A stretch of 33,638 nucleotides of DNA from an uncultured Eubacterium sp. (lineage in GTDB: Bacteria > Bacillota_A > Clostridia > Lachnospirales > Lachnospiraceae), in assembly GCA_948759685.1 (NCBI GenBank), contig CAQBGY010000006.1, positions 1 to 33,638 on the forward strand, given 5' to 3'. Below are positions 24,226 through 33,297 of this stretch, one piece after another. Under the pieces are notes generated by a model. That model saw only the letters and a program-made list of their open reading frames with translations, was not told the origin of the DNA and did not search any database. The translations under genes were made by a program, and so were the position numbers. Each line of letters opens with the position of its first letter. The first letter of the stretch is position 1.

Positions 24226-25191
24226 TTATTTTTTTACTGCAATGATGCTGCGCCAGTCTCCCTGATTTACCACATCTTTTAATTCAAGATTGTCATTACT
24301 TTTCACAGCTTCTTTTACTTCATCTTCTTTCATATAAATAATGCCTGACGAAATAAATATTCCACCTGTTTTTAAGAATCTATCTACCATTCCTGCAATT
24401 GGAATAATAACATCTGCTAAAATATTTGCCACTACAATATCATATTTCTTATTCTCAAATTTTGCCTGTAACTGCGTATCTTCAAGAACATTTCCGGCGA
24501 TTACTTCCACATCTTCCATGGACATTTTATTTACTGCAAAATTTTCTCCTACTGCCTCAATTGCCGCTGGATCTATATCTGTCATATCTACATCTGCTGC
24601 TCCTAATTTCTTTGCAACAATAGATAAAATACCACTACCACAACCAAGGTCTAATACATTATCTCCATCTTTTACATATTTTATTAACTGCTTGATGCAC
24701 AATTGCGTAGTATCATGCTTTCCTGTACCAAAAGCGGTGCCTGGGTCTATTTCTATCATTTCCATATCTTTGTGTATGTCATCTAATTCTTCCCAAGTCG
24801 GCTTAATAAAAAAATTATCTACTGTAAAAGACTTAAAATATTTCTTCCAATTATTTACCCAATCCACATCTTCTGTCAGACTTTTTTCAATACTTCCTTC
24901 CCCTATCTTTATAAAAGTATTTGCTTCCTTTAATTTTTCACGGAGTGTATCTAATAATAGTTCATCGTCCTTATCTTCTGAATTTTCTTCTGTGTAAAAA
25001 CTAATATAGGCTGTCCCATCATCCTCTGGAAGATCAGCAAGATAGTCAATAAACTGCTTTTCTTTGTCCTCTTGGGATATCTGCACATTATCTTCTATCT
25101 GAACTCCATTAATACCTAATTCCATAAGAATTCCGCTAACGAAATCTTCTGCCTGCGTTGTTGTTTTCAGACGATATTTATTCCACTTCAT
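24226..25191 (-). CDS. prmA: Ribosomal protein L11 methyltransferase PrmA
   Basis: A SAM-dependent methyltransferase of 321 residues that trimethylates L11. The N-terminal substrate-binding domain (about 1-120) is followed by IDPGTAFGTGKHDTTQLC (about 152-169), VLDLGCGSGILSIVAKKLGA and IVVANILADVI, all diagnostic for PrmA. The start has GGAG six bases before the ATG. In many Firmicutes prmA directly follows dnaJ. Here a secreted protein gene and two regulatory regions lie between, and prmA has its own promoter candidate. Confidence 0.96.
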   Translation of the reverse strand: MKWNKYRLKTTTQAEDFVSGILMELGINGVQIEDNVQISQEDKEKQFIDYLADLPEDDGTAYISFYTEENSEDKDDELLLDTLREKLKEANTFIKIGEGSIEKSLTEDVDWVNNWKKYFKSFTVDNFFIKPTWEELDDIHKDMEMIEIDPGTAFGTGKHDTTQLCIKQLIKYVKDGDNVLDLGCGSGILSIVAKKLGAADVDMTDIDPAAIEAVGENFAVNKMSMEDVEVIAGNVLEDTQLQAKFENKKYDIVVANILADVIIPIAGMVDRFLKTGGIFISSGIIYMKEDEVKEAVKSNDNLELKDVVNQGDWRSIIAVKK

Positions 25192-25267
25192 AAAACGCTC
25201 CGTTCTAAATCGTATATATATTTCTTTATATCCTATATTCTACATAAACAAACTCTTTAACCGAAAT

Positions 25268-25296
25268 ATCATATCATAGAAAGGGGAATTACGCAA
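25268..25296 (-). promoter_or_regulatory. Promoter candidate for prmA-rsmE-desulfurase-thiI
   Basis: On the minus strand TTGCGT (25291-25296) and TATGAT (25268-25273) are 17 bases apart. A second TATGAT overlaps at 12-base spacing. A leader of about 70 bases would precede prmA. Confidence 0.5.
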
Positions 25297-25298
25297 AT

Positions 25299-25325
25299 CG
25301 AAAGAAGCAGACTTTCGTCTGCTTC
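25299..25325 (-). terminator. Hairpin after the secreted nitrilase gene
   Basis: GAAGCAGAC (25304-25312) and GTCTGCTTC (25317-25325) form a perfect 9-bp stem 24 bases past the stop. On the minus strand it is followed by TTTCGATTT, a weak T-tract, so termination is likely but may be leaky. Confidence 0.6.
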
Positions 25326-25349
25326 CTATACTAATTTATTGAACAGTTG

Positions 25350-27884
25350 TTATTTCTTATAAACTTTAACTGTTTTTCGATTACTCCATTTTCCATAATA
25401 AGTCTTATTGTTTACTACTTTATATGCTCTCACCTTCACATAGTAATTCTTATTGGCTTTCAATTTCTTAATTGTAAATGTCGCTTTTTTAACTTTCTTT
25501 ATGATTGTAGTCTTCTTACCAAACTTCTTCTTCGTAGAATATTTTACAACATATCCTTTTACTCCACTTACTGCTTTCAAAGAAATTTTTGCTTTTGTCT
25601 TACCTGTTCTTTTGGTTGATTTTACTTTTACTTTTTTAACTTTTATTGTCGAGTTTTTTGCGGGTACCGTATTACTTTTTGTTGTTATTTCTTCTATAGT
25701 TGTTGCTTCTGGCACTTCCGTCGTTATCTCTTCTAATGTTGTTTCCTCTGTAGTCTCTTCTTCTGGTGTTAAATCAATTGTTACAGGTTTTGAAATGCTT
25801 TCTCCCGGATAAATTGTCTTATATCCTTCTCTATATAATGTAGCTAATTCATCATACATTCTAGAGAATAAATCAGGATTAAAGTTTGTTATTTTAAATC
25901 CACAGCCCTTCAAATTCATCTTTGCCACTTCTAATCCTTCTGGGCTGGTTCCTCTTTCTGCATATCCTTCCGATTCAGAACCTGTGCCATTCAAATCGAT
26001 AGCATATCCTGTATCTGCATTATATCTTCCTGAACCATTGTATTTTGTAATAATCAAACTTGTGCTGGCAAAAACACCACCTGACCATTTTTCAGTCTCC
26101 TCATTGTATATACCATCTCCACCTAGCAGGTTACATGTAATCGCAGCCATACCATCTCTATCTGTATAGGAACCTATTCTTGTTTCTCTATACCATGGAT
26201 TTCCTGTTGTTGCTGTTGGATGAATCAATATTGTGCATCCCATAGCTGCATAATATCTTCCAAGTTCCGGATAGAAATGTCCATCTCTACAAATGTCTAT
26301 ACCGATTTTTCCCCATTCTGTTTCAAACATTTTAGGATTTTTGCCCGGTACTGACCACTGATTTTCCGAGCCTGCTCTATGTATTTTCTGATAAGAATCA
26401 ATTGTTCCATCCGGCATACATATTGCTGCTGAATTATATACCTTTTCTACACCATTTTCATATATTGGTCCATTCTTGTCCTTCTCTGACATGCCAAAGA
26501 TAATATACATATTATATTTCTGTGCCAGTTCTGAAAAATAATTGGTTGTTTTACCCGGAATCGTCTCTGCCAGTTTTACCTGCATTGCATCATTACCATC
26601 ATCGGGCTTAATATATTGATAACCTGTCAGTACTGTCTCTGGAAATACTAAGATATCAACATTCTTCTCTGCTGCCTCTTCTACATATGCTGTCATTGCA
26701 TCAACATTCGCCTGCTTATCTCCCCAGATGCCCGGCATATTTACAACTGCTGCTACCGGACCATCTTCTACAGTTGAAGTATATGATAATGAACTTCCAC
26801 TTTTCTTTTTATCTGCCAGTCTCTTATATAACTGTGCATACATTTCCGGGTTAAAGTCTTCATTTCTACATGTAGAACCTGTACTACAAGATACTTTTGC
26901 ACAGTTTGTAATAAGTCCTTCTTCTCCTGTTACAATATCTGCCGAAGTTGTCGCCTTACCTAATTGTGAGTCAACAACACCTGCATAATATACAGGCGAG
27001 CCCTTCATAATAACACTTCCTCCTGGGAATAAATATGACTGTTTTCCATTTACTGTTGCGCCATCAGTACCAACTAAATCGGCACTCATTATAGTGTAAC
27101 CTTCTCTTGAAGCACCACTTTCCAATCTGTTTTTATAATACCATTCCCATCCTTTATCATTATCCACTGAATAACTTCTGGATGTTGCTGTTGGATTTAA
27201 TAAAATACTACATCCTTTTGCTGCATAATATCTTCCAAGTTCCGGTGTAGCATAAGTATCATAACAGATACTAATTCCTAACATACCATACTCACCTGCA
27301 TCAATTAGCACTGGTGTATCACCTGGTGTACACCATGCCCCCTCTACTGGCGTAATCTTCTGATATGCAGTAACTTCTCCTTCCGGCGAACATGCAAATG
27401 CACTATTATATGCATGCTCCTCATCTATTGTGCCATCTTCATTATATACTGTCTGTGTTCCACCATAAATAATCCACATATCATATTCATCTGACAATTC
27501 TGAAAATGTCTGCTGTGTAGGTCCATTCAATGGTTCTGCATTTTCTATTGGCATTTGATATGTTTCTGATTTTGGATTGCTAGAGGAAGCATATCCGGTT
27601 ACACACATCTCTGGAAATAATAAAATCTTTGTACCTTTCTCATGTGCTTCTTCAACGTATTCTTTCATACTTGCAACGTTGGCTTCCTTATCTCCCCATT
27701 TGGGATGAAAATTAACTACTCCTAACTCATTTGTCTCAAAGGTGTGTGAATATCTTGGCTGACTAAGTCTTGTATACCTTGTATAATCAGTATCAGCACT
27801 TACCATAGTCACCATAGAAAAAATCATTGTAACCACAGTCATTATAGACACAATCTTTCTAACAATTCTGTTTCCTTCCTTCAT
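25350..27884 (-). CDS. Secreted tandem nitrilase-superfamily amidohydrolase with fibronectin type III-like tail
   Basis: An 844-residue exported protein. A signal peptide (basic NRIVRK, hydrophobic stretch, likely cut after MVSA at about 30) leads into two carbon-nitrogen hydrolase domains. The first (about 50-360) has E92 in LLFPEMCVTGY, K176 in AYQKITP and C207 in SICYDTY. The second (about 375-680) has E416 in LVFPETVLTGY, K500 in SYQKIHR and C532 in DICRDGHFYPELGR. Both Glu-Lys-Cys triads are complete. A Glu/Thr-rich linker (about 706-740) and a very basic fibronectin III-like domain (about 750-842) follow. No sortase motif is seen. Substrate unknown, probably an extracellular amide or nitrile. 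AAAAGGAGA lies between the first in-frame ATG (27902) and the one at 27884, so I choose 27884. It separates dnaJ from prmA. Confidence 0.88.
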   Translation of the reverse strand: MKEGNRIVRKIVSIMTVVTMIFSMVTMVSADTDYTRYTRLSQPRYSHTFETNELGVVNFHPKWGDKEANVASMKEYVEEAHEKGTKILLFPEMCVTGYASSSNPKSETYQMPIENAEPLNGPTQQTFSELSDEYDMWIIYGGTQTVYNEDGTIDEEHAYNSAFACSPEGEVTAYQKITPVEGAWCTPGDTPVLIDAGEYGMLGISICYDTYATPELGRYYAAKGCSILLNPTATSRSYSVDNDKGWEWYYKNRLESGASREGYTIMSADLVGTDGATVNGKQSYLFPGGSVIMKGSPVYYAGVVDSQLGKATTSADIVTGEEGLITNCAKVSCSTGSTCRNEDFNPEMYAQLYKRLADKKKSGSSLSYTSTVEDGPVAAVVNMPGIWGDKQANVDAMTAYVEEAAEKNVDILVFPETVLTGYQYIKPDDGNDAMQVKLAETIPGKTTNYFSELAQKYNMYIIFGMSEKDKNGPIYENGVEKVYNSAAICMPDGTIDSYQKIHRAGSENQWSVPGKNPKMFETEWGKIGIDICRDGHFYPELGRYYAAMGCTILIHPTATTGNPWYRETRIGSYTDRDGMAAITCNLLGGDGIYNEETEKWSGGVFASTSLIITKYNGSGRYNADTGYAIDLNGTGSESEGYAERGTSPEGLEVAKMNLKGCGFKITNFNPDLFSRMYDELATLYREGYKTIYPGESISKPVTIDLTPEEETTEETTLEEITTEVPEATTIEEITTKSNTVPAKNSTIKVKKVKVKSTKRTGKTKAKISLKAVSGVKGYVVKYSTKKKFGKKTTIIKKVKKATFTIKKLKANKNYYVKVRAYKVVNNKTYYGKWSNRKTVKVYKK

Positions 27885-27936
27885 TTTTTGTCTCCTTTTC
27901 ATATGTATTAACGTCTCTTCTATTTTCCCTAAAACA

Positions 27937-27977
27937 AAAGAAAAAGGAAGCTCTGGTACATAAGCCCCATTGCTTCC
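27937..27977 (-). terminator. Leader terminator before the secreted nitrilase gene
   Basis: On the minus strand GGAAGC (27972-27977) and GCTTCC (27946-27951) close a hairpin of 32 bases followed by TTTTTCTTTT. It lies inside the 5' leader, within about 10-45 bases of the predicted start and about 60 bases before the gene, so it would attenuate transcription unless disrupted. The GC-rich segment GGCAACGCAAGGGAAGC just ahead stands out from the AT-rich surroundings. I do not recognise a riboswitch class. Confidence 0.68.
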
Positions 27978-27992
27978 CTTGCGTTGCCACAG

Positions 27993-28021
27993 ATATTAAC
28001 TTTTAATTCCATTGAAGTCAA
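27993..28021 (-). promoter_or_regulatory. Promoter of the secreted nitrilase gene
   Basis: On the minus strand TTGACT (28016-28021) and TAATAT (27993-27998) are 17 bases apart; the start is expected near 27986. The remainder of the dnaJ-nitrilase gap (28022-28137) is very AT-rich and shows no clear terminator for dnaJ. Confidence 0.6.
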
Positions 28022-28137
28022 CAGATTTTTGTTAATACTTTTTTTATTATAGTCTTTTCTTGTTTTTATTCAGTTTTTAGTTTAGAAAATTCTTCTTATT
28101 ATAAATTATATTAAATTTTTATTCATGTAAATTACAA

Positions 28138-29304
28138 TTAGAAAAATTTCTTTTTCTTCTTTTTATCCTTTCCATCTTCTGGCTTTTTATCGCTAAATTC
28201 ATTTAGTGTATCTCCAGAGATTTCGTCCAATTTCTTAATTAATTCCTTCTGCTCTGTGCTAAGTTTTGTAGGAACTTTCACAACCAATGTAGAGTACTGA
28301 TCTCCTCTGGCATTCTGATTGTGTACATGGCAAACTCCTTTGCCTTTCAGTCTAATGCGGGTACCTGTTTGTGTTCCTGGTTTAATATTGAACTTAACAT
28401 CACCATCAATTGTTTTTACACGAATATCTCCGCCTAATGCTGCCTGCGCAAACGAGATAGATGTTGTGCTGTATAGATTCATTCCGTTACGCTCAAACTC
28501 ATTACTTGGTGCTACACGGATATCTACTAGCAAATCTCCTCTTGGTCCGCCATTTGTTCCCGGTTCGCCTTCTCCGGTCTTTCGAATACGCTGCATATCA
28601 TCAATACCTGCCGGAATCTCAATGCTGATTCTCTTTCTCGTATTTTTATAACCTGCTCCATGGCACTCCGGACATTTTTCTTTAATTACCTTGCCTGTAC
28701 CATTACAATCCGGACATACCTGTGTACTCTGCATCATGCCAAACATGGTCTGCTGACGGGATACATACTGTCCCTGTCCATTACATTTACTACATGTCTC
28801 CGGTGATGTCCCCGGTTTTGCACCATTTCCAGCACAAGTCTTACATTCTTCTTTATAATTGATTGTCACTTCTTTTGTACAGCCAAAAACAGCCTCCTCG
28901 AAAGTAATTCGAAGTCCAGTTCTCACATCAGCACCACGTCTTGGTCCATTACTCGGTCCTCTACGGCGTCCACCGCCAAACAAATCACCAAAAATATCTC
29001 CAAATCCGCTGCCACCGAAAATATCACCGAAATCAAAGTCACTAAAGTCAAATCCGCCTGCCCCTCCGGCTCCGCCTTCAAAAGCTGCATGACCGAACTG
29101 ATCATACTGTCTTCTCTTATCGGCATCACTTAATACCGCATACGCTTCTGATGCCTCTTTAAACTTTGCCGCAGCTTCTTCATCTCCCGGGTTTGCATCC
29201 GGATGGTATTTCTTCGCCAACTGCCTATATGCTTTTTTCAATGCTGCTTCATCGGCGTTCTTGTCAACACCCAGCACTTCATAATAATCTCTTTTATCTG
29301 CCAT
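28138..29304 (-). CDS. dnaJ: Chaperone protein DnaJ
   Basis: An Hsp40 co-chaperone of 388 residues that stimulates DnaK ATPase. The J domain contains [11 protein letters not shown] with the HPD motif (about 32-34). A Gly/Phe-rich segment (about 75-115) follows. Four zinc repeats [24 protein letters not shown] and CPECHGAG come before the C-terminal substrate domain and a lysine-rich end. The open frame begins at a GTG at 29319, but GGAAGG falls between it and the ATG at 29304, which gives [11 protein letters not shown]. It is last in hrcA-grpE-dnaK-dnaJ. Confidence 0.97.
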   Translation of the reverse strand: MADKRDYYEVLGVDKNADEAALKKAYRQLAKKYHPDANPGDEEAAAKFKEASEAYAVLSDADKRRQYDQFGHAAFEGGAGGAGGFDFSDFDFGDIFGGSGFGDIFGDLFGGGRRRGPSNGPRRGADVRTGLRITFEEAVFGCTKEVTINYKEECKTCAGNGAKPGTSPETCSKCNGQGQYVSRQQTMFGMMQSTQVCPDCNGTGKVIKEKCPECHGAGYKNTRKRISIEIPAGIDDMQRIRKTGEGEPGTNGGPRGDLLVDIRVAPSNEFERNGMNLYSTTSISFAQAALGGDIRVKTIDGDVKFNIKPGTQTGTRIRLKGKGVCHVHNQNARGDQYSTLVVKVPTKLSTEQKELIKKLDEISGDTLNEFSDKKPEDGKDKKKKKKFF

Positions 29305-29327
29305 AATAATACCTTCCACTCATTCAT

Positions 29328-29400
29328 CGTGGGAAAACCCGTCCGTTTTCCACGGGCGGGATTTCACCGGTTTTGTGCCTGGAGTCTGGAATCCCTGCAC
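29328..29400 (-). promoter_or_regulatory. Two hairpins in the dnaK-dnaJ gap
   Basis: CGTGGGAAAAC (29328-29338) pairs with GTTTTCCACG (29345-29354), one bulge, and GTGC...GCAC with inner GGA/TCC (29375-29400) forms a second hairpin. Neither has a T-tract. They could be an RNA-processing or stability site that adjusts dnaJ output relative to dnaK. Confidence 0.45.
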
Positions 29401-29408
29401 CTTTGATT

Positions 29409-31262
29409 TTATACTTCTGTAAAGTCTCCATCTACTACATCATCTTCCGGAGCTGCACCAGCACCCATATCAGGTCCTGCCCCCTGAGCGCCCGCTGCCT
29501 GTGCCTGCTCATACATCTTTGAGAATAACTGCTGTGCAGAATTCATTAATTTTTCTTTTCCAGCCTTTAATTCTTCAACCTGTGCGTCTGTAGGTTCGTT
29601 TTCTCCAATTGCTTCAACTGTAGCCTTTAATGCATCAATATCAGTCTGTACTGCCTGTTTGTCAGCATCTGCCAATTTGTCGCCTGCTTCATTCATTGCC
29701 TGTTCTGTCTGAGTGATAATTGCATCTGCTTCATTCTTAGCATCAATCGCTTCTTTACGTTTCTTATCAGCCGCTTCAAATTCTGCTGCTTCTTTTACTG
29801 CCTTATCGATATCTTCATCAGACATATTTGAACCTGCTGTAATTGTAATGTGCTGTTCTTTACCTGTTCCAAGGTCTTTTGCAGAAACATTTACGATACC
29901 ATTGGCATCAATATCAAATGTAACTTCAATCTGTGGAACACCTCTTCTTGCCGGTGGAATTCCATCCAGTCTGAACTGCCCAAGTGACTTGTTGTCTCTT
30001 GCAAACTGTCTTTCACCCTGTACAACATTAATATCAACCGCTGTCTGATTGTCTGCTGCTGTTGAGAATATCTGACTCTTCTTTGTAGGAATTGTTGTAT
30101 TTCTCTCAATCAGTCTTGTAGCCACACCGCCCATTGTTTCAATTGATAATGAAAGTGGAGTCACATCAAGAAGAAGGATATCGCCTGCTCCTGCATCACC
30201 TGCTAATTTACCACCCTGGATAGAAGCACCAAGTGCTACACACTCATCCGGATTCATCTTTCTTGAAGGCTCATGACCTGTCAACTGTTTTACCTTATCC
30301 TGTACAGCAGGAATTCTTGTAGAACCACCTACTAATAATACTTTGCTAAGTTCTGATGCGGAAACACCTGCATCCTTTAATGCATTCTGTACCGGAATTG
30401 CTGTTCTCTCTACAAGGTCTCTTGTTAATTCATCAAATTTTGCCTTTGTTAATGTCATATTTAAATGCTGTGGTCCCTGCTCATTCGCTGTAATGAATGG
30501 GATATTAATTTCAACCTGAGTTGCTGATGAAAGTTTCTTCTTTGCATCTTCTGCTTCAGCTTTAATTCTTTCCATAGCCATGTTGTCATTCGAAAGGTCG
30601 ATACCTGTCTTTGACTTAAAGTCTGCTACCATGTAGTCCATAACTTTCTTATCAAAGTCATCACCACCAAGTTTATTATCACCGTTTGTTGCAAGAACTT
30701 CAATGACTCCATCACCGATTTCGATAACAGATACATCAAATGTACCACCACCTAAATCGTATACCATAATCTTCTGCTCGCCTTCATTATCAAGACCATA
30801 TGCTAAAGCTGCTGCTGTAGGCTCATTGATAATTCTCTTTACATCAAGACCTGCAATCTTGCCGGCATCTTTTGTAGCCTGTCTCTGTGCGTCATTAAAG
30901 TAAGCCGGAACAGTAATCACTGCCTCTGTTACTGTCTCTCCAAGATAAGCTTCTGCATCAGCTTTTAACTTCTGAAGAATCATCGCTGAAATAGCCTGTG
31001 GTGTATAATCTTTGTCAGCAATTTTTGCCTTATAATCTGTACCCATATGTCTTTTAATTGATGAGATTGTTCCATCTGCGTTTGTTACAGCCTGACGTTT
31101 TGCCTGCTCACCAACTAATCTTTCGTCATCTTTCTTAAATGCTACAACAGATGGTGTTGTTCTTCCACCGTCAGCATTTGTAATTACTGTAGGTTCTCCA
31201 CCTTCCATAACAGCTACGCATGAGTTTGTTGTTCCTAAATCAATACCAATAATTTTTCCCAT
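29409..31262 (-). CDS. dnaK: Chaperone protein DnaK (Hsp70)
   Basis: A 617-residue Hsp70 that folds client proteins in an ATP cycle driven by DnaJ and GrpE. The N-terminal [37 protein letters not shown] and [14 protein letters not shown] are the phosphate and adenosine motifs of the nucleotide-binding domain (about 1-360). The substrate-binding domain includes [17 protein letters not shown]. The C-terminal lid ends in an acidic tail [12 protein letters not shown]. It lacks the 24-residue N-terminal loop found in Gram-negative DnaK, as expected for Firmicutes. AGGAGG precedes the ATG. Confidence 0.99.
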   Translation of the reverse strand: MGKIIGIDLGTTNSCVAVMEGGEPTVITNADGGRTTPSVVAFKKDDERLVGEQAKRQAVTNADGTISSIKRHMGTDYKAKIADKDYTPQAISAMILQKLKADAEAYLGETVTEAVITVPAYFNDAQRQATKDAGKIAGLDVKRIINEPTAAALAYGLDNEGEQKIMVYDLGGGTFDVSVIEIGDGVIEVLATNGDNKLGGDDFDKKVMDYMVADFKSKTGIDLSNDNMAMERIKAEAEDAKKKLSSATQVEINIPFITANEQGPQHLNMTLTKAKFDELTRDLVERTAIPVQNALKDAGVSASELSKVLLVGGSTRIPAVQDKVKQLTGHEPSRKMNPDECVALGASIQGGKLAGDAGAGDILLLDVTPLSLSIETMGGVATRLIERNTTIPTKKSQIFSTAADNQTAVDINVVQGERQFARDNKSLGQFRLDGIPPARRGVPQIEVTFDIDANGIVNVSAKDLGTGKEQHITITAGSNMSDEDIDKAVKEAAEFEAADKKRKEAIDAKNEADAIITQTEQAMNEAGDKLADADKQAVQTDIDALKATVEAIGENEPTDAQVEELKAGKEKLMNSAQQLFSKMYEQAQAAGAQGAGPDMGAGAAPEDDVVDGDFTEV

Positions 31263-31363
31263 TTTGTTTTCCTCCTAAAACTTTTACAAAATTTAACCAG
31301 GGGCTTCGCCCTATTCTCTACTATGAATCTTTGTAAGTTTTCTTACAATTCTGTCTTTGATAC

Positions 31364-31984
31364 TTAATTGGCTACTTTTACCATACTGTGCCTTACCACA
31401 GTGTCTTTGTACTTGTAACCTTTCTGTAATTCTTCAGATACAATGTTTTCACCGAACTCATCATTATCTTCATGCATTACAGCATTGTGAAGCTCAGGGT
31501 CAAACTCCTGTCCCTTTGCCTCGATTGCCTCTACTCCCATATCTTCCAGAGTCTGCAATAATTGTTTATAAATAAGATTCATTCCCTGTCCAACAGGAGA
31601 ATCTAAATCCTCTTCACTTAAGGCAGCTACGCCTCTCTCGATGTTATCGACTACCGGCAGAATCTTTTCTACAATGGATCTTGCACCTACTTCAAACATC
31701 GCTGACTTTTCCTTGTCACTTCGGCTTCTGAAATTCTGAAACTCTGCAAACAGTCTCTGATACTTGTCATTTAGTTCCTCTATCTGCTCATCTCTTTTAT
31801 CTTTTTTCTTGAAACCTTTCTTTTTCTTTTTGTCGGACTTATCTGTGTCATCTGCCTTTTCCTCTTCGACATTTGCGTTCTCTTCTGCTTCCTCAGTAGT
31901 TTCTTCTACTTCTTCTGAGACATCTTCCACAATATCTACTTCTTTTTCAAGCCCTTCTTCCAAATCCTTATTTTCAGTAGTCAT
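31364..31984 (-). CDS. grpE: Nucleotide exchange factor GrpE
   Basis: A 206-residue dimeric exchange factor for DnaK. A long acidic and lysine-rich disordered N-terminus (about 1-65) leads to the coiled-coil IEELNDKYQRLFAEFQNFRSR (about 68-88). The beta-domain has FDPELHNAVMHEDND and KGYKYKDTVVRHSMVKVAN. The start follows AAAGGAG. It lies 65 bases after hrcA. The 101-base gap to dnaK holds a small AGGG-TTCG-CCCT hairpin. Confidence 0.97.
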   Translation of the reverse strand: MTTENKDLEEGLEKEVDIVEDVSEEVEETTEEAEENANVEEEKADDTDKSDKKKKKGFKKKDKRDEQIEELNDKYQRLFAEFQNFRSRSDKEKSAMFEVGARSIVEKILPVVDNIERGVAALSEEDLDSPVGQGMNLIYKQLLQTLEDMGVEAIEAKGQEFDPELHNAVMHEDNDEFGENIVSEELQKGYKYKDTVVRHSMVKVAN

Positions 31985-32049
31985 TGGACTCTCCTTTCTC
32001 TAACTCCCGGCTCTTCGTTTATGATACGTTTGTGCCGGCATCTCATTTT

Positions 32050-33102
32050 CTATTTGTTATCACCTTCGTTGTCTAAACTGTTGCTTAACTGTTCTTTCAC
32101 AACTCTTAGTGTTTCTACAACCTTTTCATAGTCCATTCTCTTTGGACCAATAATACCGATTGTTCCCTTAAATCCATCCTCTAATTCATACGTTGCAGTT
32201 ACAACACTGCAATCCTTCATAGATTGGACAGGACTCTCACTTCCTATATATACCTGAATTCCGGTTTCCTCGTCACTTTCATTAATCAATTCTGTAAGTT
32301 GTGACTTTTCTTCTAATGTGGTCAGAAGCTGACTAGCTCTTTCCTTATCACTGAGTTCCGGATATTTAAATATATTCGTTGCACCTGATGTATAAATCTT
32401 CATCTGCGCCTCTGTGGAAATGGCCTCCGTAATCGCTTTTAAAACTTCATTTACCAATCCCTCAAACTCTCCTGCCTGAGAAGTAAGTGCTGTAATAACA
32501 CCTAAATTTATCTCTTCCATGGACAAGCCTGCAAGGGCTGTATTTAATGCGACATTCAATCGGACAATCATTTCCTGGCTAACTTCCCGGCTAACCTTGA
32601 CAATCTTATTGACTACATGATTTTTATCTGAAACAACTGTACATAACAGTTGTTTTTCATCCAATATAGATAATTGAATAAATTTTATTTTATTTCCCTG
32701 AGACTTTGGCGAAGATACCATTGTGGCATAATTCGTATTCGCCGCCAGCACCTTTGCCATATTCTGAAGCAGTGTTTCTACCTTATCAACCTTTTCTATA
32801 AGAAGGTCTTCTTTTTCAGTAACTTTTCGCTCACGCTCGTCTAACTGAGACAGTTTGTCTTTTAACATATTGTCAACATATAGTCTGTATCCTTTATCTG
32901 TTGGAATACGACCTGCTGATGTATGTGGCTGAACAATATATCCCATCTCTTCTAAGTCAGACATTTCGTTTCGAATCGTTGCTGAACTCAAATTCAAATC
33001 AGTATACTTAGAAATTGTTCTGGAACCTACCGGTTCTCCGGTCTCTAAGTAATTTCGTATAACTGCATCAAGAATTTTTTCTTTTCTCTCACTTAATTCC
33101 AT
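32050..33102 (-). CDS. hrcA: Heat-inducible transcription repressor HrcA
   Basis: A 350-residue repressor that binds CIRCE and needs GroE for activity. The N-terminal winged helix reads MELSERKEKILDAVIRNYLETGEPVGSRTI. LSSATIRNEMSDLEEMGYI is the recognition helix region, followed by PHTSAGRIPTDKGYR. A GAF-like core and C-terminal VRFNVAL-type segment complete it. The frame extends to 33138, but AAAGGAG lies six bases before the ATG at 33102, so that start is taken. It is first in its own heat-shock operon, 30 bases downstream of the CIRCE, hence autoregulated. Confidence 0.97.
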   Translation of the reverse strand: MELSERKEKILDAVIRNYLETGEPVGSRTISKYTDLNLSSATIRNEMSDLEEMGYIVQPHTSAGRIPTDKGYRLYVDNMLKDKLSQLDERERKVTEKEDLLIEKVDKVETLLQNMAKVLAANTNYATMVSSPKSQGNKIKFIQLSILDEKQLLCTVVSDKNHVVNKIVKVSREVSQEMIVRLNVALNTALAGLSMEEINLGVITALTSQAGEFEGLVNEVLKAITEAISTEAQMKIYTSGATNIFKYPELSDKERASQLLTTLEEKSQLTELINESDEETGIQVYIGSESPVQSMKDCSVVTATYELEDGFKGTIGIIGPKRMDYEKVVETLRVVKEQLSNSLDNEGDNK

Positions 33103-33131
33103 AGACATCTCCTTTCTATGGTTTTGTGTTG

Positions 33132-33158
33132 TTAGCACTCATTTGTTTCGAGTGCTAA
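33132..33158 (-). promoter_or_regulatory. CIRCE operator (HrcA-binding site)
   Basis: TTAGCACTC (33132-33140), nine bases, GAGTGCTAA (33150-33158): a perfect consensus CIRCE. It sits between the promoter and hrcA. No second CIRCE is visible before dnaK or dnaJ. Confidence 0.98.
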
Positions 33159-33175
33159 TATTTATTCTATGCACT

Positions 33176-33204
33176 AATCTATCACTATGTTTTTCCTTTG
33201 TCAA
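33176..33204 (-). promoter_or_regulatory. Promoter of the heat-shock operon
   Basis: A perfect TTGACA (33199-33204) and TAGATT (33176-33181) are 17 bases apart on the minus strand. The start, near 33169, falls just ahead of the CIRCE. Confidence 0.78.
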
Positions 33205-33227
33205 CAGTTTATTTTAAAAAGATTTGT

Positions 33228-33279
33228 AAAAAAAATATGAACGTATAAAGATTTCTTTTTCTAAAATCTTTATACGTTC
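33228..33279 (-). terminator. Terminator of the acyltransferase gene
   Basis: GAACGTATAAAGATT (33239-33253) and AATCTTTATACGTTC (33265-33279) form a perfect 15-bp stem. On the minus strand ATATTTTTTTT follows. It isolates the heat-shock operon from upstream transcription. Confidence 0.9.
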
Positions 33280-33297
33280 TCAAAATTGTAAAATATT

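Noticed and set aside
24341..24997. 218-residue plus-strand ORF
   Set aside because: Lies entirely opposite prmA, which has clear family motifs; no ribosome-binding site.
25453..25812. Hydrophobic plus-strand ORF of 119 residues
   Set aside because: Antisense shadow of the lysine- and threonine-rich tail of the secreted nitrilase gene; the hydrophobicity is the complement of Lys/Glu codons.
27903..28020. Cyclic-di-GMP riboswitch before the secreted nitrilase gene
   Set aside because: The GC-rich segment shares only the short ACGCAA string with that class; the required helices and receptor are not there.
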